Part shown: in pieces, positions 1 to 13,234 of the stretch
Layout of the letters: each line of letters starts with the position of its first letter
How positions within the stretch are numbered: the stretch's first letter is position 1
Source of the DNA: Psettodes erumei
Lineage: Eukaryota; Chordata; Actinopteri; Pleuronectiformes; Psettodidae
Length of the DNA stretch: 64,000 bases
NCBI GenBank assembly: GCA_016785225.1
Contig: JAFBJZ010000912.1
Location: forward strand, 62,001 to 126,000
Direction: 5' to 3'
The notes under the pieces: model-generated
The model's input: only the letters and a program-made list of their open reading frames with translations
Told to the model about the DNA's origin: nothing
Database searches by the model: none
Translations under genes and position numbers: made by a program

Positions 1-6
1 ACATAC

Positions 7-3000
7 GCCGGACTTTGAGTGACACAATCTTCTTTGTCTTGATGAGACTGATGACCTCCTCGTGGATGCAGGAGGAGATGGAGTATCCGTTGATGCGCAC
101 AATCTCATCACCGACCTATAAATCAACACAGAGATGGGATATAAGGATGGACACGTTCCCGTTTGATCTATCAAGTCAGATCCCAAGCATTTACTTCTCC
201 AGTACCTCCAGCCACAATATGATCTATTGATCAGATAAAATCAATGTATCAGAAGCTAATTAATTAAAGGCTTTGAAAAGGGATGGCATTAAATTCCACT
301 GTACGATAATTTCCCTAACTACCAACAGCAAAGCTATTAAAACAAGAGACCATCCTCAACTAAGACACTGTTATAAAGGTTATTGTGAGTCTGTAAAAAT
401 ACACAGTGACTCCCAGAGGGATACGTCGTTCAATCCGGACCATCAGTCACAGACATTCAAGCTTTGTGAGAGTTTAAAAAAACATGGTGCTTTACCTCCA
501 CCTAGTGTGTTCTGCTGTTATGACACATTACCAAAAAAAAAAAAAAAAAAAGTGGATGGACAAAACAGAATTATCTTAGTAAACTGTATGTATACGTGTC
601 AACTATGTAAATGATTGCAAATACTTATGGTATCCTACATAAATCAAAGTTGCGTGTTTCAGAAGTATAAGACACTGGCATATAAGGAAATTAAAAGCAA
701 AAGATTTTACAGTAACCTCATTGGTACATACCTGAAGGCCGACATTCCCAGCCTGACCGTCTTTGACGATCTGTGATATGTAGAGACCACAGCCAAACTC
801 CAACCCTCCGCGGACGCTCAGACCCAGTCCATCACGATGCATCCGGTCCAAACGCACCTCTTTGAGCTTCCTACATGATCAGGAGAGACACAGAGACAAC
901 CGAGATACAAAGCAGCATGAAATTTGGAAAGGGCGGAGCAGGTGGATGGTTTCAGCCTGAAAACGAACACAACACAACGCCACGCTGTACTCACCGTGAC
1001 CGCTTGGGGGTGAGGAGGTCATACTCCACCTGGTGCTTGAGTGGAATGAGAGGTCGGATGGCGTCAAACAGGGGCAGGCGCTTTGGTTCGTTGATGACCA
1101 GCTTCAGGTCCCCCACCAGCACCGGCAGATCCATCGACCTGAGGGAGGAGGAGGATATGGACAGATTTACAGTATGATCATATTGATGCAGAATGCTGAA
1201 AGCTCCTCTGATAAAGACCAAGCAGCTTTCCACGAGTGTATTTTTGGTTCACTTTGGGACAAGAAAAGGGATTTGCATCAGAAATATATACTGAAGTTGC
1301 ACTCCAGTGAGAGTAAGGAAATGAAAAGGTTTGGGGTAAAGTATGCTGACTGACATGGGCTACATTTAAACAAACTTGAAATTGAATAAAATCTGCTACA
1401 TCTGGTGAATCTAATATTCTCAACTGTGGGTTTTTTTTTCCTGGAAATGATTTTACTATAAAAGTCCTGTGGTTTGTTACACCCAAGAGCAGTCAAGTGG
1501 AGAGTTTTTAGGTTCCCAAAGACTCCTCTCCCCTAATGATAATATAATTCTGGAGGAAACATTCACTTATACTTGCATTGTTTTTAGCAAGAGCACATCC
1601 AGGCTTTATAGATGCAGAATGATATATCATGAGTAATGATGGTGGCCTGCAAATGATCCTCCCCAATCTCCCATTTCTTAATTCAAACATATATTGTAAT
1701 AAGAATATGGTGATGGACTGGAAAATCCAATCTTCTGCGTGTTACAATTCAAAGAAAGACAAAAGGCAACTTGAACAGCAATTTAGGCCGCAAAGGAGAC
1801 GCTGCAGTGTAAAATTTGTCCAGCTGCCCCCCCCCCCAACTGAATTATTCATAAGTGAAATTCAGCTCTGTTTGGAGGATGAAGTTAAAAAGAGCTTTTG
1901 TGGATAACTGGCCAGGCTTGTCGGAGCACAGTGGAAACTGATCAGAGGCTTAACCGATGGGGCCACAGGGCTGTGCCTCTGCACAAAGATTAATTGAAAC
2001 CTAGACCCGCAGCCCCCACCGGCCTCCTGAGACTAGGCTGCTTTCAGGAACCATAATGGAAAACACAGCTTTTCATCATTTCACGTGAAAGAGTAGGAGA
2101 GGAGATAATAGAAGAAGTTGGAAAATGCATCTGGGCATCATACCCGACAACATTTGAGGCAGATGAGAGGAAACATAGGCCTCTATCTTAGATTTGACTC
2201 AGAAACGTCAGAATACTGTTTCATTGACAATGGGTTAGGGTTTTGTCAACAAAGTCCTTGCAATAACACATCAACTGTTTAGTCATGTGGGAACCCATGA
2301 ACATACAGACGTGCACAAAGACAACGACAACACAAATACGAAAATGCTACCCGCTCGCAGACACACACTGAGACCACGCTGAGCAGGGACGGATAGTACT
2401 CACTGGTGATACATCCGCAGGACATCGTACAGGTAATCCTTCTCCGCTTCATTTTCAATCAGCAACTCCACCTGCAAGAAAGCACAAGCATCTGGTGCCA
2501 TCCGTCCACTCACTGCTGGACCAGAGGGAACATCAGCCCAAAGACACACACACTGTACCTCTCTCTTGTGGTCCCATGAACGCTACAGGGGGTGAGCCAT
2601 CTGTGTGTGTGTGTGTGTGTGTGTGCCTGTGGGAGTCATACAAACCTGGTGGCGGCTAAGCTGCAGCAGGATAGTTTTGAGGAAACGCTTCGGCCAATCA
2701 CTAATGTAACACATTTCCGTCTTCTTGACTAAATATGTCCCAGATTAAACTTCGAGTTTCACCTCTACCCTAAGTGGCTGCTTTTAAATCAGAGCAAGAA
2801 GTTCAGTTAAAACTGGAGCTTGGGACGATGAGGCTCCTTGGGGTCAGGCTGGTGCAACGGGCTGCCTTTCTCTAACCATCAAACCTCTGGGAGAGAATAC
2901 GGGCAGAACAGCTGAGGAGAGTCTGCAGAGGGAAGGTCTGTAGTGTCATCTTACATCTCAGACACAAACAGAGGTGAACATTCACACCCAGCACTCACAC

Positions 3001-3380
3001 ACACTTCATCTTCAGCAGTGTCTTCTAAAGGTCCATTAAGTAATCGTTGAAGTTTTTCAGAAGGCATTTCTCCACGGAAAGGGTTAGATTATGTGGGACA
3101 AGCCTCTGCAGTCCCAGGGAAAATGTCGGAAATGTTGTAATCATCGACTCTCCTCTTTTTCCTTCTCAAAGCGATCATCATTATTACATTGGGCTTTAAA
3201 AGATTCTCTACATCTCCACCTTTAGTGTGAACTCCAAATTTTCAAAAGCATAGATCATAGAGAACAAAAAAAGTGCATCAGACACTTATGTATCATTTTA
3301 TGTAGGGATTAATGGATCGACACATAAACCAAGCCAATTAGTTCAATAAATGTGGAAGTACACACTATGGGCCCTGTTGT

Positions 3381-3445
<65 letters not shown>

Positions 3446-4684
3446 CATAGTGTTTATGACTGTCATAAATTTCTCTTGCTCACTGAAGTGAGACACCATC
3501 TCAGCAGCCTCAACTACATTTGGACTTTGGCCCCCTCGTCCAACAAGATATGTGCTGATTTTGAAAAGCACCGTCTGTCTAAGAGACAGGTAAGACCCAA
3601 TGTAGCTTTGTTCTATTACAATGCACACAGACTGTGGTTCATACCCAAACCTCCATCCATCTATAACTGGCAATTCTTCAGTTTGAATCAGGACCATTAA
3701 ACGGAGATTGAGCGACTACGATAATGTCCCCCAACAGAAACACAAAGCCCGATTGTGGCGTCTACTCCCCTCAGCCTCTAATTAAACCCAGAAACTGTCC
3801 CATCTCTTCCGCTCAGCTGCTCATCCCTGCCACGGTCTTCATTATCTAATGCTGAGCTGCCCTTTACGAAGAGCCTGCAATATGGGACCCAGCCTGCCTG
3901 CAGCACAGATGGCTGCGCGGTGATCACTCCCTGCTCTGGGGCTGAAAACACCCTGAACATATCATGTTCCGCTCGCCTTATTATCTTTTACTGGCAGCTA
4001 CGTTTTCAGGACTCCTCACTGCCGAGTGCCAACGCACACCTAAAAAACACATTAGGTCATAATTTGAGCTTCATTCATGGAACCCCAGAGCATGGATCCA
4101 GATAACATTTATTTAATCGTGTGATTGTTACAGACACTGGGGACCGTGCTGTTTGAGCAACAAAAAGGTACCAGCCATCTGACAGATACAGAAAGGATGT
4201 CCTGGACTACAACTGCTTTGACCACACTGTGGCTACTCAAGCTTTAAAAGGAAACTAGGAGGGTCCCTTGTAGCCCAAATTATGCTCTTAAATCCCGATA
4301 CAGATGTGCCTGTAACATGTGTGTGAACAATGACATCCATTTCTCTCAAAACAGCTGAAAGAAAAGCAGTTATTTCAGTCGAATGAAAAGTTAGTTCTGT
4401 CTATATTTCTCCCATGTACTTCATACGTGTACGTCATATGTGACACACATGAATATGAATGGATTCATCAAAACAAATTCGTCATTAATTTCAGCTGTTT
4501 TCTTTTCGTGAGGCCTATGTCTACGCAACACCTGACCGGGAGAGACACCTGAGCCACTTAAGAGACGACCAGGTAGACAACGGCTTTAAAAAAAACAAAA
4601 CATATTTAACCGGTGTCCGAAGATAAATATGTTGGGATGGTATCTTACCTTGTGCCTAAATTCCCGAGCAACTTTCCGCTCCAT
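7..4684 (-). CDS. ush1c: Harmonin, N-terminal part (runs off left edge)
   Basis: PDZ scaffold of hair-cell stereocilia and gut/photoreceptor microvilli that links cadherin-23 and other Usher proteins to actin. Five coding exons are visible: 4649-4684, 2404-2471, 995-1138, 732-870 and 7-115. The start gives MERKVAREFRHK, almost the human start. Exons 2-3 encode the harmonin N-terminal domain (LVINEPKRLPLFDAIRPL), and exons 4-5 the start of PDZ1 with its carboxylate-binding loop (GLGLSVRGG) and VGDEIVRINGYSISSC. Every junction is GT/AG and phase is kept throughout. The last visible donor (gtatgt on the minus strand) lies at 6-1, so the rest of the gene is beyond the window. It is divergent from ccdc77, about 1 kb between start codons. 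Identification is firm from human harmonin as remembered. Confidence 0.95.
116..731 (-). other. ush1c intron 4
   Basis: Intron between the two PDZ1 exons. It contains a pure A run (plus strand) at 533-551. Two short open frames here have no family resemblance. Nothing else seen. Confidence 0.8.
1139..2403 (-). other. ush1c intron 2
   Basis: Intron between exons 2 and 3, with a C run near 1827-1837. No coding exon or recognisable repeat seen. Confidence 0.75.
2602..2625. repeat. (TG)12 microsatellite
   Basis: Pure TG tract in ush1c intron 1. Confidence 0.95.
3382..3444. repeat. (TG)n microsatellite
   Basis: Uninterrupted TG dinucleotide tract of about 63 bp in ush1c intron 1. It is the longest simple repeat in the window. 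Confidence 0.97.
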
Positions 4685-4689
4685 TGTGG

Positions 4690-5716
4690 AGAAACAGAGG
4701 CAAACGGGCCGACGTGAACCCCGACTGTCGTTGAAGTTTAGCGGTACCGGACCGGGGTCAGCGTGTCAAGCTAGTCGTAGTTGAATTAGAGCTTCCGGTT
4801 AAGATTTTCATAGTTAATCACCATTCAAGAAAAGGGAAATGCTTTTGCTCGTGAATGTGATCAGGGCGAAGACCTAAAAAAAAAAAACAAGTTACGTCGC
4901 TTTTAAGCATGTAATTTTCTAAACTCCACGTTCCTCTCATAATTTTATAGTAGCCTTTATTTTGGAGGGATAAATGTTTAACTTCAGTTCCTGAGCAAAC
5001 TTAATGAAACGGTCGGCCGTTACCCATCACTTTAGAAAAGCTATTTAGCTATTTAGATGCTCCAGTTAACACACTTGAGGGTATATTTCTTATTGACACA
5101 CTGTATAAACCCCTGAATCTATAGAATTCATTTATATTAAGTATTTTCACGAAGCTCTATAAATTTGTACCCAATCATTGCCACTAGTTGGCAAAAAACA
5201 TAAACGCTTTTCGTTATGTATCCCACGAAGAAGACGAAGAGGCGTAAACTTCCGGCTTTTAAAAGCTTGGTAGCAACGAACAACAGCGTTTCACCGAAAA
5301 TTGTGAGTTTTGTCCTGTAGCAGCTTAATATGTAAAATAAATCATATAAATGATCGCTAAAACAATAGAGCCGGATGGAAAATATTTCGCAAATGCTACT
5401 GTACTTTGACGAGCTGGTTTTAGCTAAAACTGAAGTTTCTCAATCAGTAATTCTTGCTAGATGGAGGTGATTTCTCTCTGTCAAAGAGGACAGGGCAGGC
5501 TCTGTTATCCTAACGAATAATTCAAAACTACCAAGCGAAGTGGAGTTGTTCCGATAGCTGAGTGTGTGCGCTCAAAATGAAGTTAATGAATGGATGTAAA
5601 GGTTTCTAACTGAGAAAAGTTTTACATTTTCAAACGTCCCGCCTACCTTGCCGGTCAATGCATACCAGTAAATCACCAAAATATTACTTTTTAACTCTTG
5701 TTTTCAGTGTTTTGTG
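4690..5716. promoter_or_regulatory. Divergent ush1c / ccdc77 promoter region
   Basis: The region separates two start codons pointing away from each other. A likely non-coding first exon of ccdc77 ends at 5302 (donor gtgagt) and joins an acceptor at 5707. The sequence near 5225-5302 is richer in G+C than its surroundings, and an AGCAAC half-site resembling half of an RFX X-box lies at about 5271-5276. The transcription start is inferred. Confidence 0.5.
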
Positions 5717-5721
5717 ATGGG

Positions 5722-8700
5722 ATGGGGTCTCCAACAAAAGATGCAACACCGCAGAGGTAAGCTCTCTTCGACAACAGACGTTTTATGTTTCGACAGTACA
5801 GTACTGTCCAATTTGAGAACGACTTAATGCGTTTAACTGCAGCCTTCCTATATGATAGTACATCTTATTTTGCCGTCCGATCCCCCACTGTTACAGTCCT
5901 AAGCCTTATCCCGCTTAGATTTAAGTCTTAGTCCTTAAGTGGGTTTAAATGCCAGGATAGTCATTAATTTTCATTGCTTGTTGTTTGTCCGCACAAGTGT
6001 ATTGTACATGCACAGGGTAAAATGTTACTCATACTGCAGGTCTAGTGGCGAGACCAAGCAATGGCTCAGCATTTAGTTTTCATGTAAAATGTGTGTAGTA
6101 CCTGAACGGCATGCAGAAATGTCCCCTTCTTTCTTGGCCTACAAAGTCTTTATTTGTCCCTACAGAACCAACATACGGACCCCTGGTCGGGAACCTGACT
6201 CTCCCCTACCCCCCATCCAAGAGCGTCTGGCGTACCTGCGTCCATCCAGGGAGCTACTGGAGTTCTACCGACAGAAGATTGTCCAGTTTGACGAGGAACA
6301 CGAGGAGCTGCTGCAGATGCTGGAGAAGTACAGAGGCATCGCAGAGGACCAGGTGAGACGCACCCAGGTGTCATTGCATATGCTGTTGCTTTTCAGCTTT
6401 ACCAGAGTGTATTTGTCCATGTCAACTGATCATCTCCCCATCTTGGATATCCTCCCAGCATAAACTGCAGTGGGAGATGCGACAGCGTGAGGGAGAGATT
6501 GCTGAGCTGCAAAACGCTCTGAGTGACATGCAGGTCTACCTTTTCCAAGAGAGAGAGCAGTCTCTCCGGCTTTATGCTGAAAATGACCGGCTAAAGATCA
6601 GGTGGGTGAAATCATAAGAATGGTAAGAGCCTTTTTTTTTTTTTTTTTTTTTTTTTAACAATAGATACTGTATATACATTATAAAAACTTGGAAACCCCA
6701 TTATACATATTGTAATATACTTTTATTTCTGAACATAATTTGTGATAACCATTCCAAAAACTGTGTGGGCATGAGCCGACTCTTCATGTTTGACAAAGGT
6801 CTAATCAGCCAGACAGAGCAAAAATACCTGTGTGGGTGTGCAGAAGCACTGATATATGTCCTCAGTAGTATATTGCAATTATTCTTCCTTGGCATTTATG
6901 CAAATACAACTGTATCTAATTGCTGGATCTGTTCACTTTTGTTCAGAGAGCTGGAGGACAGGAAGAAAATCCAGCACCTTCTCGCCCTGGTGGGTCCTGA
7001 TGCAGGAGAGATCACATATTTCCACAGGGAACCTCCTAATAAGGTACACACTTCATCACAGGCCTTTCTCACAGCAGGGGTTTTCAGTCATCAAACACAG
7101 GTTCAATTAATTGCTCTAAAAATGCTGTGTTGGCTGTGTTAGGGTTAGGGTTACTGAATGGGTGTTATAATGTTATTAGTTAGTGTCTGCTGTCTGAAGT
7201 CCATTTGTAGTAACCATCAAATAATTAAAATATAATTTCCTACATTTATTAACATAATTTTCAATGAGTGGTAGATTAATGAAACTGAATTGTTAATGAA
7301 TGTTATTGTGGATTTCAGGTTACTATTACTCAGAGGAACCCAGAGTCCAGAATGGAGGAAAATCTCAGTCTCAGGCCAGCAAAATTAAGACCGTCTGTGA
7401 ACAGGAAAGGTTTGAAAACCTTTTTTGTTTTTTCAAGCGCCAGATGCATATATAATTGTTTGCCTTTTTCATGATCTTTCATTAAGTCTTACACTGTGTT
7501 AATGCGTTTTAAAAATGTTAAAATAAAGATCTGGTGATGTTTTTTTTTAATTTCTTGTAATTAAGAATAGGAAAATGGATCTTTTAAGTGACCAAAAGAT
7601 GAATAATTGCTTCAGACAGTGCTTCTGTATATTCCCTGATGTTTAAAATTTTCATGTCTGTTAAAGTAGAGAGTAGCAGGAAAGCAAAATCAGTGGACGG
7701 AGTAAATGGAGAAAGCCTGGAACAATACAAGAACGACAATCAGACTTTGTTACTACAGGTACAGGCCTAACTCATGAATGCTTTGGCCATGATTTAAAAC
7801 TGTTAAAGTGCTACATGGACTAAGGAACTGAAACTGAAAAGGTTTATTATAATTAATTTTTGGACCAAATTACCAGGTGGAGGCGCTCCAGGCTCAGATG
7901 GAGGAACAGACCCGTCTTGCCAAAGAGCAGGTAGAGTCTCTGATGGAGGACAGACGGATTAAAACAGAGGAGGCACAGGCACAACGCCAGAGAGACACGG
8001 AGCGCATCTCGGCTCTTACTGACAAGTGGGTCTTACAATGTTTAAGATGTCAGATGTCTGCATTTTTTGTTGTTTGGTGCTCCTATAACAGCTGAACTTT
8101 TTTTTTCATCAATACCTTTCTGCTTGCTGGTCAAGATAGCTCTGATAGCTCTTTTATCTTTTTAAAAAAAATGATACTTATTACTCCAGGTAATAATAAA
8201 TCCTAATGGTGACATACGCAGTGTATGACTGTCCCTTTCTCTCACATTTGACATCAGACTCCAGCGAACCCAGAACCTGCTGCACGAGAGCACCAGAGAC
8301 TTCTTACAGCTAAAATTTGACACACGCACTCATGAGAAGAGGTGGATGGTGGAGAAGGACCGGCTGCTGAGGGACCTGGACTCCTGCCACACCCGTCTGA
8401 GGAAGGCCGGGACCGCTGGCCCTGAATCGAGTCGAACCTGGCAGCCCAGCAGCAGCACGGCCCTGCTCCTCGCTCGGCCTCCGCCAGAGCAGACACAGCA
8501 GGCACACAAAGAGGAGCTTAAGGTACCGTTAGTTATCTGTGTATGTGAACTGTATAAATATTGTTAATTGTTATCCTTGATAAAGAATGTCAGCAGGTTA
8601 CTTTGGTTTTAAGCAATTTTGTAGTCCTTTTTCTTTACCTTGGACAATTTCATTAGGCATTGCAGGAGGATCTGAAGCAAGCTCACCGTCTGGCAGAGAT

Positions 8701-9397
8701 GTACAGGGAGCAGTGTATTACTCTGGAGACAGAACTGGCTCAAATCAGAGAGGAGGGCGATGTGGGCAGGGAAATATTTAAGGTACCATGGTTGGACTGT
8801 TTGTGTGTTAAATTAATGCATATGTCTGATCAATTGATCATGTTTCTTCCTGCTGACATTTTCCACTTTCTATGTATTTATGTTTGCAGGAGCGTTCGGA
8901 CAAAATGGCCAGGCGTCTTCAGCTGATGACTCAGCGTTATGAGGCGCTGGAGAAGAGGAGGGTCATGGAGGTGGAGGGCTTCAAGACTGACCTGAAACAC
9001 CTCAGACAGAAATTCAAACACGTTGAAAAGCAGCTCCTCAAGGTGAGGGTTTCCCAGTCCCAGATAACAACCATGTTTTGACAAGATCAGAAGTAAATCA
9101 TTTATTTAAATATTTAACAAGAACGAGAAAACCTTTGACATATATGTCTGCCTCCTGTGCTGCTGTCATTATGACGTTAACATTATGCTGTTTTGCCATG
9201 TATGTGTATTCACTACTAAGATATACATCTTTTGGTTTATACTTCTTCAGGTTACTCTGAATATTGGGCCAAACCAGGACCTTGCTATCCTGCATGAAGT
9301 ACGCCAGACCAACACCAGGACGAAAAAGGTCCAGGATGAGCTGATGGCGCTGAAGGCTAAAATCTATGGGCTGGAAAATGAGCTGAGATTTAGCTGA
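5722..9397 (+). CDS. ccdc77: Coiled-coil domain-containing protein 77
   Basis: Centrosome/centriole-associated coiled-coil protein of poorly defined role. Eleven coding exons: 5722-5756, 6166-6352, 6459-6601, 6947-7043, 7319-7409, 7667-7758, 7877-8025, 8258-8522, 8657-8782, 8890-9042 and 9251-9397. Together they give 494 residues (human about 488) with no frame break. Diagnostic stretches are LQNALSDMQVYLFQEREQSLRL, ELEDRKKIQHLLALVGPDAGE and MTQRYEALEKRRVMEVEGFK. Most of the protein is heptad-rich helix, and the poorly conserved N-terminus is Pro-rich. I chose the ATG at 5722 (MGSPTKDATPQR); an upstream ATG at 5717 is out of frame. A polyadenylation signal AATAAA lies at 9510-9515. It is followed head-to-tail by hdhd5. 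Confidence 0.95.
6632..6656. repeat. Poly(T) tract
   Basis: Run of about 25 T in a ccdc77 intron. Confidence 0.95.
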
Positions 9398-10439
9398 AGT
9401 ATGGACTGTGATGTCTGCCTATAGAGGAGAAACTGTGATGCATGTTTGTGCCGCTGTGTTTATTATTGAGACTTGGACTGAATATTATTTCTCTGTTGTA
9501 TTTTGGAGCAATAAAGATGTTTGGTTACAATGATTTTAAATTGTTGAACATCCCCAATTCTTTACAGAGTGAAAAGGGCAAGCAGAAGCAGGCTTCTTCA
9601 CAGCGGACATTATGACTTGTCAATCACAGGTGTTACTAAAAACAGAAACAGTGACTCTGATCGATTCAAATGTCCCTGAGGAGAAGGTTCACAGCATGAT
9701 TACTCCTTCATTCTAGTTACACGTGTGTTGTGCTTTGAAATCTACATGCCTACAAACAGCATGTTTGAGTCACAGAATACTACAAATTGTATTTAGCAAA
9801 GAAGGAGGCTATCAGCCTACCTGACCTACATGAATGGCTTTTTTTCTTCTTTAATATCTTCCCATTCTGGTTTGCTCTGGTAATCCAATTACATCGCTGG
9901 ATTTTTTTTTTTTAAATCTACTACTACTCATGAACTAAAAATGTCCCCATTTTGGTCACTATATTTGAAATAAAATAAATTTGGGGGTCTTCACATTCAA
10001 CATACAGTATATATTAACAGACAATTTAAATTGTGCATTGTAAGTGTGTGTTTGCAATAAAGAAACAGTTGCAGAAAGAGATGGCGATTCCGTTTCGTTT
10101 CAGCCAAAAAGTAAAACTGGGGAAGAAAACGAAACACTCGTGCAGCGTTTCCAGTGGGGCAACATGTGACGTAAAATCGTATCAGGAAGTTTGACAGTCT
10201 CGCTCCTCCGCGCATGCGCCCCGATTGTCATTAACGATCGCGGCGTCGTTGTTGTGCTCGTTGAATGGTGGCTGCCACACAAACAGTATGAAGAGATAGC
10301 GCAGAGCGGAGGACGGACACTCGCAGTTTGAGATACCATGACCCGTCTCGTCTCTCGTCACGTTTGCTAAGTGTAGCGTTAGCTCAGCGGCGTCTGTCAC
10401 TGACCGGCCGGCTTTGTTTACACACTGGTGCCTGGAGAA
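9398..10439. other. ccdc77 3' UTR and hdhd5 promoter
   Basis: The ccdc77 poly(A) signal is at 9510-9515. The next ~500 bp is plain A/T-rich spacer. From about 10085 to 10430 the sequence becomes CpG-rich, as expected of the hdhd5 promoter and 5' UTR. It includes a GAAAACGAAAC element (10125-10135) that fits the ISRE core GAAANNGAAAC. Confidence 0.6.
10125..10135 (+). promoter_or_regulatory. ISRE-like element upstream of hdhd5
   Basis: GAAAACGAAAC matches the interferon-response core GAAANNGAAAC about 305 bp before the hdhd5 ATG. A second GAAAC/GAAAC pair on the other strand (10092-10101) has the wrong spacing (1 nt). Function is not shown. Confidence 0.3.
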
Positions 10440-13234
10440 ATGCAGAGATTCAGGTCTCTCAAAAGTGGCTGGCAGCTGCTGAAGTCAAGCTGCGAGGGGG
10501 CAGCGAAACAAGTGAACGTCTGGCCCTCGACAAGAAATTACAGCCATGTAAGTGAAACCTTCATTCAGACTTTAATGAAAGTGAAAGGTAAAATGAAAGA
10601 AAATGACACGCACGTTTTGACAACTGTGGCAGCAGGAGACCATGTTGAAGCTAATCGCAGCACACGATGATGGTCACCACTGTGTGTGGTTACAAACACA
10701 GCTATGACTGTCTGTTACTATCACTTCACTCGTCAGTGAGTTATCATCTCCAGTGAGATATATATACTCTGGGAACAAAGTGTCTCCCAGCTCCCTTTGT
10801 CTGAAGTGATGAGATCATGAACAATACTCGGCCTGTGGTATCACAACAAGTTAATGAACAACCTGTTGTTGTACTCGCACACACACCACCCCATGTCCAT
10901 CCTCAGGGCCCCGGCTCCTTCGGTCTCCTTTTTGACATCGATGGGGTGCTGGTGCGGGGCAAGACGCCGATCCCTGCAGCCAAGCAGTGCTTCAGGAATC
11001 TGGTGGACCGCAATGGGAAGTACAAGGTGCCCGTGGTGTTTGTCACCAACGCTGGGAACTGCATGAGGCAGACGAAGGCTGAACATCTGTCACATCTGCT
11101 CGAGGTGGAGGTAAGCTGAACACCCTGTAAATCATTGTAAATGTCCAAAGTTTACTTTGTCTCACATCAGTCTGGTTCTTTGCACTCGCTTCATCTCAGG
11201 TGTCTCCAGACCAGGTGATGCTGTCCCACAGTCCTTTGCGAATGTTCACCCAGTTCCACAAAATGCGTGTGCTGGTGTCGGGGCAGGGTCCCGTGGAGGA
11301 GGTCGCTCACAAGTATCCTACCTTAACTCAGGCACCGCGGTTCCTGCTTTCCCTCTGGATATTGACGTTAAAATTGTGCACGTTCTGTTTATTCAGTGCA
11401 TTTTTGTTCATGTCCTACTTTGTTATCAGTGTTTAATCTTTGTACCCTTTGGTTCCTGACTGTCTCAGTGGAGGCTTTCTCCCTGATACTGTCACTTACA
11501 CATCTCAACAAGTTTGGAAGTAAATCAATGATTCACATGTTCCTGGTTTGGTGTGACCAGACCACCCTGTGTTAGTCTAAACCAGGGGTGTAAATCTTAC
11601 GGCCCAGGTTTAATCCGGCCCACAAGATGATTTTGCAAAGTGTAAAACAACAGAAAAGTCTGCAATTTTGCCATTGTGCCTTGATTTTACAGGTCAGGCC
11701 CACTTGAGATTAAATTTGGCCCCTGACATAAAATGAGTTTGACACCCCTGGTCTAAACTGAGACAGACAGGTGATATACCATGGACAAATGTTAATGTAA
11801 AGTAATTTTTACTTAGGAAACAAAAATTACAAGGACCAAGTTTTGTATTAATTTAAATGTGCTTTGAGGCTCAGAACTTCCCCCTCCCCTGTGCTCGTGT
11901 TTGACTCTAACCAACCGGACTTCAGCCTGGGCTTTCAGGATGTTGTTACAATAGACATGCTCAGAGAGGCATATCCTCTTCTCGATGTCGTGGATCACAA
12001 CAGAAGGCCCAAAGGCAGTGTAAGTATTACCACAGAAGGCAATATACGTTCAGTCACGGTCGAGTCCAACGTCTTCCCAACTGCTTCTAATGTCTTACAG
12101 ATTCCACGCACCAAAGGCTTGCGGCCAATAGACGGTATGTCTCCACAGATGGTCGGCACTGTGATGCAGGACAATTCACTAACATTTTACAAGGATTGCA
12201 CTTTTTTATAACATTACTTTCTTCACCTGTTTGTTCCCACAGCTGTCATCTTATTTGGCGAGCCAATCAGATGGGAGACCAACCTCCAGCTCATCATTGA
12301 CGTGCTCCTAACGAACGGGAACCCAGACAGCAGCTGGAGCCTGACGCAGTACCCGCACATCCCGGTCCTGGCCTGTAACATGGACCTGCTGTGGATGGCC
12401 GAGGCGAAGAATCCCAGGTACTGTGCTCGTGTCAAAAACACGCAGGCAGGAGCGCAGATCAAGCTCTGACACATCATTCAGAGTTTTGAAGGGTCGCATT
12501 ATACCGAATGTCCCTGTCTCGTAGGTTTGGTCACGGTATGTTCCTGGTGTGCTTAGAGAGCCTGTACAAGAAGGTCACGGGCCATGAGCTGAAGTACGAG
12601 GCTCTGATCGGCAAACCCAGCGTGGTGACTTACAACTACGCTGAGCTGCTGATCAGACAGCAGGCTGAGAGGCTCGGCTGGACCGCACCCGTGAAGAGGC
12701 TGTATGCTATAGGGTGAGAGACTCCGTCATGTCTTGACTTTGGCACCAAGCTTTGACACAAAAGCTCCCTTTTTTTAAAATGTTGTCACTCTTGTCTCCA
12801 TTCGTAGCGATAATCCCATGGCTGACATATATGGCGCCAACCTCTACAACCGCTACCTCCAGGCTTCTCAGTCCACCAAGGCACAGAAGCAGGCTAAGAG
12901 TGGCGGAGGAGGTGTCGATCCCTTGGCGGTCGACGCGGTCGACGATGTCCCCAAAATGACGTCGGTGGAGCTTGGTGGAGCGCCGGTCGTTTACGGAGCA
13001 GAGGAGGACCTCCCAGAGGGGTGCAGCTCCATCCTGGTGTGCACAGGAGTGTACAGCAGAGACCAGCAGGAGCTGCCCCCGGACCCGACGCACACCGTCA
13101 CCGAGCAACGCATCTTCCACGGCCACCGGGACTTCCGCTTCGACCCCAACCTCACGCAGCCGTCCTTTGTGGTGCACGACGTTAAGGAGGCGGTGGAGAT
13201 GGTGTTCCAGCAGGAGGGCTGGCCGCTGGAGTAA
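10440..13234 (+). CDS. hdhd5: Haloacid dehalogenase-like hydrolase domain-containing 5
   Basis: HAD-superfamily phosphatase-like protein (formerly CECR5), predicted mitochondrial; its substrate is not established. Eight coding exons: 10440-10547, 10907-11110, 11200-11312, 11926-12019, 12101-12134, 12243-12417, 12525-12713 and 12808-13234, total 447 aa (human 423). HAD motif I is FDIDGVLVRG, right after exon 2 begins, followed by VVFVTNAGN (motif II region). Later come ACNMDLLWMAEAKNPRFGHG, YEALIGKPS (motif III Lys) and YAIGDNPMADIYGAN (motif IV acidic pair). The basic, acid-free N-terminus (MQRFRSLKSGWQLLKSSC) suits a transit peptide. An in-frame ATG 12 nt upstream (10428) is an alternative start. 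It is convergent with rab19. Confidence 0.96.
11583..11750. mobile_element. hAT-type MITE with 8-bp target duplication
   Basis: A 168-bp non-autonomous DNA transposon copy in hdhd5 intron 3. Its ends are inverted repeats: CAGGGGTGTAAAT at the left, and the complement of CAGGGGTGTCAAACTCA at the right. Both ends are flanked by the same 8 bp, GTCTAAAC (11575-11582 and 11751-11758), the target-site duplication length of hAT elements. There is no coding capacity. The left end differs slightly from the right, so the copy has aged. Confidence 0.88.

Larger units (their letters stand above)
2472..4648 (-). other. ush1c intron 1 with TG microsatellites
   Basis: Large first intron. It carries TG tracts at 2602-2625 and 3382-3444. 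The open frame reading through the second tract is a repeat artefact. No further exon seen. Confidence 0.8.

Noticed and set aside
3365..3697. Minus-strand open frame with His-Thr repeats
   Set aside because: Product of translating the TG microsatellite; no homology or splice context.
7139..7152. Two TTAGGG units resembling telomere repeat
   Set aside because: Only two units inside a ccdc77 intron, no tract; chance or trivial.
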